Below, one piece after another: positions 14,602 to 16,285 of a stretch of 16,285 bases of DNA. Position 1 is the stretch's first letter. Each line of letters begins with the position of its first letter. The translations under genes and the position numbers were made by a program. The notes under the pieces are model-generated. The model was not told where the DNA came from. It saw nothing but the letters and a program-made list of their open reading frames with translations, and made no database searches. Source of the stretch: Phoenicimicrobium sp964438695 (GTDB lineage Bacteria; Atribacterota; Phoenicimicrobiia; Phoenicimicrobiales; Phoenicimicrobiaceae); NCBI GenBank assembly GCA_964438695.1, contig CAYTKP010000020.1, positions 1 through 16,285 of the forward strand, in the 5' to 3' direction.

Positions 14602-14871
14602 TTATTTGCTAAGTAATTTCTTCCTTAGCTCATTAATTATTTGCAGAGGAACATCTTTTTTAAGTGATTTATATAACCTTTTTTCTCTTAATGCTCTGTC
14701 TAAACATTCAATATTATAACAAAGATAAGCGCCTCTACCTGATTTTTTTCCGGTTGTATCAATTTCAATATTTCCTTCTGACGTCCTTATTATTCTTAAC
14801 ATCTCCCTTTTTGGTCTTTTATTTTGACAGCCAATACAAGTTCTTATTGGTATCTTCATATTTTTTTTCAT
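14602..14871 (-). CDS. rnpM: RNase P modulator RnpM (YlxR, DUF448)
   Basis: A small basic RNA-binding protein of the YlxR family, shown in B. subtilis to bind the RNase P RNA and modulate its activity. In 89 residues the family signature is clear: RTCIGCQNKRPKREMLRI (10-27) followed by GRGAYLC (45-51). The position between nusA and infB is the standard one. AAGGAA lies 12 nt before the ATG at 14871; the in-frame ATG at 14859 is an alternative. CIGC and later cysteines (positions 13, 16, 51, 56) could form a metal site, but this is not established. Confidence 0.95.
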   Translation of the reverse strand: MKKNMKIPIRTCIGCQNKRPKREMLRIIRTSEGNIEIDTTGKKSGRGAYLCYNIECLDRALREKRLYKSLKKDVPLQIINELRKKLLSK

Positions 14872-14924
14872 TTTATCAAAATATTCCTTAAAAGTTTCTA
14901 TAATTCATTTTTTCGAATTAATTC

Positions 14925-15995
14925 TTAAGATTTACTATCAGAGTTTTCATTATTTTTTTCTTTATATTCTGTTTCACTTTTTATATCAATTTTCCAGCCG
15001 GTTAATTTGGCAGCAAGTCTTGCATTTTGCCCTTCTCTCCCTATAGCCAAAGATAATTGCTGGTCTGCTACAACTACTGTAGCAATTTTTTCTTTTTCAA
15101 AGAGATTTACAGATACAACCTTGGCTGGACTTAATGAATTAGCAATAAATGATTTTTCCTCATCACTCCATCTAACAATATCTATTCTTTCGTCTTTTAA
15201 TTCCATCATAATAGATTTTATTCGAGAACCCCTATCTCCTATACATGCACCTACTGGATCGACTTTTTCATCTTTGGAATAAACTGCTACTTTTGAACGT
15301 TTTCCAGGTTCTCGGGCAATACTTTTTATTTCTACTAATCCTTCGTGAATTTCTGGAACTTCTAATTCAAATAAACGTTTTAGTAACTCCGGATGAGTTC
15401 TAGAAGTAAATATTTTTGGCCCCTTAGAAGTTTTTCTTACTTCAACAATATATACCTTCATCCTCTTGCCTTTATAATATTCTTCCTCTTTTATTTGCTC
15501 ATTGGGTAAAAGAAGGGCCTCTGTTCTGCCTAAATCAATAATTACATTTCTATGCTCTATCCTTTGTATAACCCCTGTAACAATATCTCTTTCTTTGTCA
15601 ATATATTTTTCATAAATAACATTTCTTTCGGCTTCCCTAATCTTTTGTACAATTACTTGTTTTGCAGTTTGAGCTGCTATCCTTCCAAATTCTTTAGGTG
15701 TAATTTCAATTAGGATTGTATCCCCAATTTTATATTTATCTTTATCAGATAATTCTAATTCATCTATTGATATTTCATTCGCAGAATTTAAAACTCTTTT
15801 TACGATAATTTTTTTGTTAAATACTTTAATTTTACCAGTATCTTTACACATATTTATTTCAATATCATTTTTAATACCGTAATTTTTCTTGTAAGCTGAA
15901 GTTAAGGCAGATTCTATCGCTTCAACTAAAATATCTCTAGCTATACCTTTTTCTTTTTCTATTTCATTTAAAACTTCAATTATATTCTCGTTCAT
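14925..15995 (-). CDS. nusA: Transcription termination/antitermination factor NusA
   Basis: Binds RNA polymerase, promotes pausing and hairpin folding at terminators, and takes part in rRNA antitermination. At 356 residues it lacks the C-terminal acidic repeats of the E. coli protein, as in Firmicutes. Parts in order: polymerase-binding N-terminal domain (1-125), S1 (about 135-199), KH1 with GACIGDRGSRI (249-259), and KH2 with LSLAIGREGQNARLAAKLTG (314-333). A Glu/Asn/Ser-rich tail follows. AAGGAGGG (16014-16007) precedes the ATG. It is the first gene of the cluster; rimP, its usual upstream partner, is absent. A strong promoter and a hairpin lie in its leader, which fits known autoregulation of nusA operons by termination. 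Confidence 0.98.
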   Translation of the reverse strand: MNENIIEVLNEIEKEKGIARDILVEAIESALTSAYKKNYGIKNDIEINMCKDTGKIKVFNKKIIVKRVLNSANEISIDELELSDKDKYKIGDTILIEITPKEFGRIAAQTAKQVIVQKIREAERNVIYEKYIDKERDIVTGVIQRIEHRNVIIDLGRTEALLLPNEQIKEEEYYKGKRMKVYIVEVRKTSKGPKIFTSRTHPELLKRLFELEVPEIHEGLVEIKSIAREPGKRSKVAVYSKDEKVDPVGACIGDRGSRIKSIMMELKDERIDIVRWSDEEKSFIANSLSPAKVVSVNLFEKEKIATVVVADQQLSLAIGREGQNARLAAKLTGWKIDIKSETEYKEKNNENSDSKS

Positions 15996-16053
15996 ATGTT
16001 ATCCCACCCTCCTTCCAGTTATTTATTGCTTAAATGCATATCATTTTATATAA

Positions 16054-16084
16054 CAAAAGAGTGGTATCTAAAACCACTCTTTTG
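16054..16084 (-). terminator. Intrinsic terminator-like hairpin in the nusA leader (possible attenuator)
   Basis: A perfect 12-bp stem (16054-16065 with 16073-16084) with a 7-nt loop. On the minus-strand transcript the 3' arm ends in CTCTTTTG followed by TTATAT, giving a moderately U-rich tail. It lies about 26 nt downstream of the expected transcription start and about 60 nt before the nusA ATG, so it should cause partial termination inside the leader. The symmetric stem also reads as a hairpin on the plus strand, but no plus-strand gene ends here. Confidence 0.65.
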
Positions 16085-16116
16085 GGAAGATTAATCTTTT
16101 TACTTGAACAATTTAA

Positions 16117-16145
16117 ATTATAGCATAAAATTATTTATTTGGCAA
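16117..16145 (-). promoter_or_regulatory. Strong sigma-70 promoter of the nusA operon
   Basis: TTGCCA (16145-16140, 5/6) and a perfect TATAAT (16122-16117) are spaced by 17 nt, with TG one base upstream of the -10 (extended -10 element). Transcription should begin near 16110, giving a leader of about 115 nt before nusA. This is the best promoter in the window. Confidence 0.75.
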
Positions 16146-16196
16146 TATTCCCGTGTGCGCTGTCCACGACATACTATACAATTTTTAAATTATGTT

Positions 16197-16209
16197 TATA
16201 CTCAGTATA
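16197..16209. repeat. Short palindrome TATACT-C-AGTATA
   Basis: A perfect 6-bp inverted repeat around a single C, lying 56 nt upstream of the plus-strand reading frame at the right edge and upstream of the nusA promoter. It could be an operator for the divergent gene; given the AT content it could also be chance. Confidence 0.25.
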
Positions 16210-16268
16210 TCAAAAAGTATTAGAATTAGCAGAAATAAATCCTGATAAGATAAAATGGAGGTTATATG

Positions 16269-16285
16269 ATGACTGGACACCGTAC
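16269..16285 (+). CDS. Start of an unidentified plus-strand gene, truncated by the window edge
   Basis: GGAGG at 16257-16261 is followed after 7 nt by ATG at 16269 (a second ATG at 16266 is 4 nt away), then codons for M-T-G-H-R. This is the only good plus-strand translation start in the window and would be divergent from nusA. Five residues are too few to name a family. Some small IS200/IS605-type transposases begin in a similar way, but this is only a guess. Confidence 0.35.

Noticed and set aside
14664..14891. Plus-strand open frame overlapping rnpM
   Set aside because: Antisense to a clear RnpM gene; the hydrophobic, Phe/Leu/Tyr-rich translation is what the complement of a Lys/Glu-rich gene gives.
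1..16285. CRISPR array, tRNA/rRNA genes, complete prophage or defence island
   Set aside because: No regularly spaced direct repeats, no cloverleaf or rRNA motifs, and all full-length genes are recognisable housekeeping genes.

Overview
The window is AT-rich (about 30% G+C by eye) and bacterial. Almost every gene is on the minus strand, so transcription runs from high to low coordinates. In that direction the order is nusA, rnpM/ylxR, infB, a DUF503 (YlxP-like) gene, rbfA, an nrnA-like DHH phosphoesterase, truB, ribF, rpsO, pnp, dut, a Na+/Pi cotransporter with PhoU domains, uppP, ftsK/spoIIIE, and finally the 5' end of a BMP-family (PnrA-like) substrate-binding protein cut by the left edge. 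The nusA-infB-rbfA-truB-ribF-rpsO-pnp order, a short NusA without the acidic C-terminal repeats, and DUF503 and RnpM in the cluster resemble Firmicutes and related deep-branching low-GC lineages. Low GC and a BMP-type transporter would also suit an uncultured lineage such as Atribacterota. That placement is an inference; a 16S or marker-gene tree would be needed.

Region 16285-8833 (nusA to ribF) is a tightly packed transcription, translation and RNA-maturation operon: transcription elongation/termination (NusA), RNase P modulation (RnpM), translation initiation (IF2), 30S maturation (RbfA), nano-RNA/pAp turnover (NrnA), tRNA pseudouridylation (TruB) and flavin cofactor synthesis (RibF). A near-consensus sigma-70 promoter with an extended -10 lies upstream of nusA. 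A perfect 12-bp hairpin lies between that promoter and the nusA start, which suggests attenuation control. rimP, usually just upstream of nusA, is absent. Instead a plus-strand reading frame with a good Shine-Dalgarno begins at the right edge.

Region 8832-5556 holds rpsO, pnp and dut. rpsO has its own likely promoter. The pnp start is odd: the strong ribosome-binding site sits on an in-frame ATG whose fourth codon is TAG, directly before the annotated ATG. Region 5555-749 holds the envelope and division genes (Na/Pi transporter, uppP, ftsK), packed with 0-1 nt between the last three.

The non-coding parts are the more unusual material. A degenerate 18-bp intergenic repeat (about WTAGTYGTTAGKGAATAG) occurs at least three times: in the leader of the BMP gene, just after ftsK, and at the end of dut, where it supplies the stop codon. 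The 570-nt gap between ftsK and the BMP gene carries a long leader with two very short Shine-Dalgarno-preceded reading frames and a comparatively GC-rich islet with a hairpin. I see no CRISPR array, tRNA, rRNA, complete insertion sequence or defence/secondary-metabolite cluster. No clearly new multi-gene system is visible; the best leads are the leader and repeat structures.
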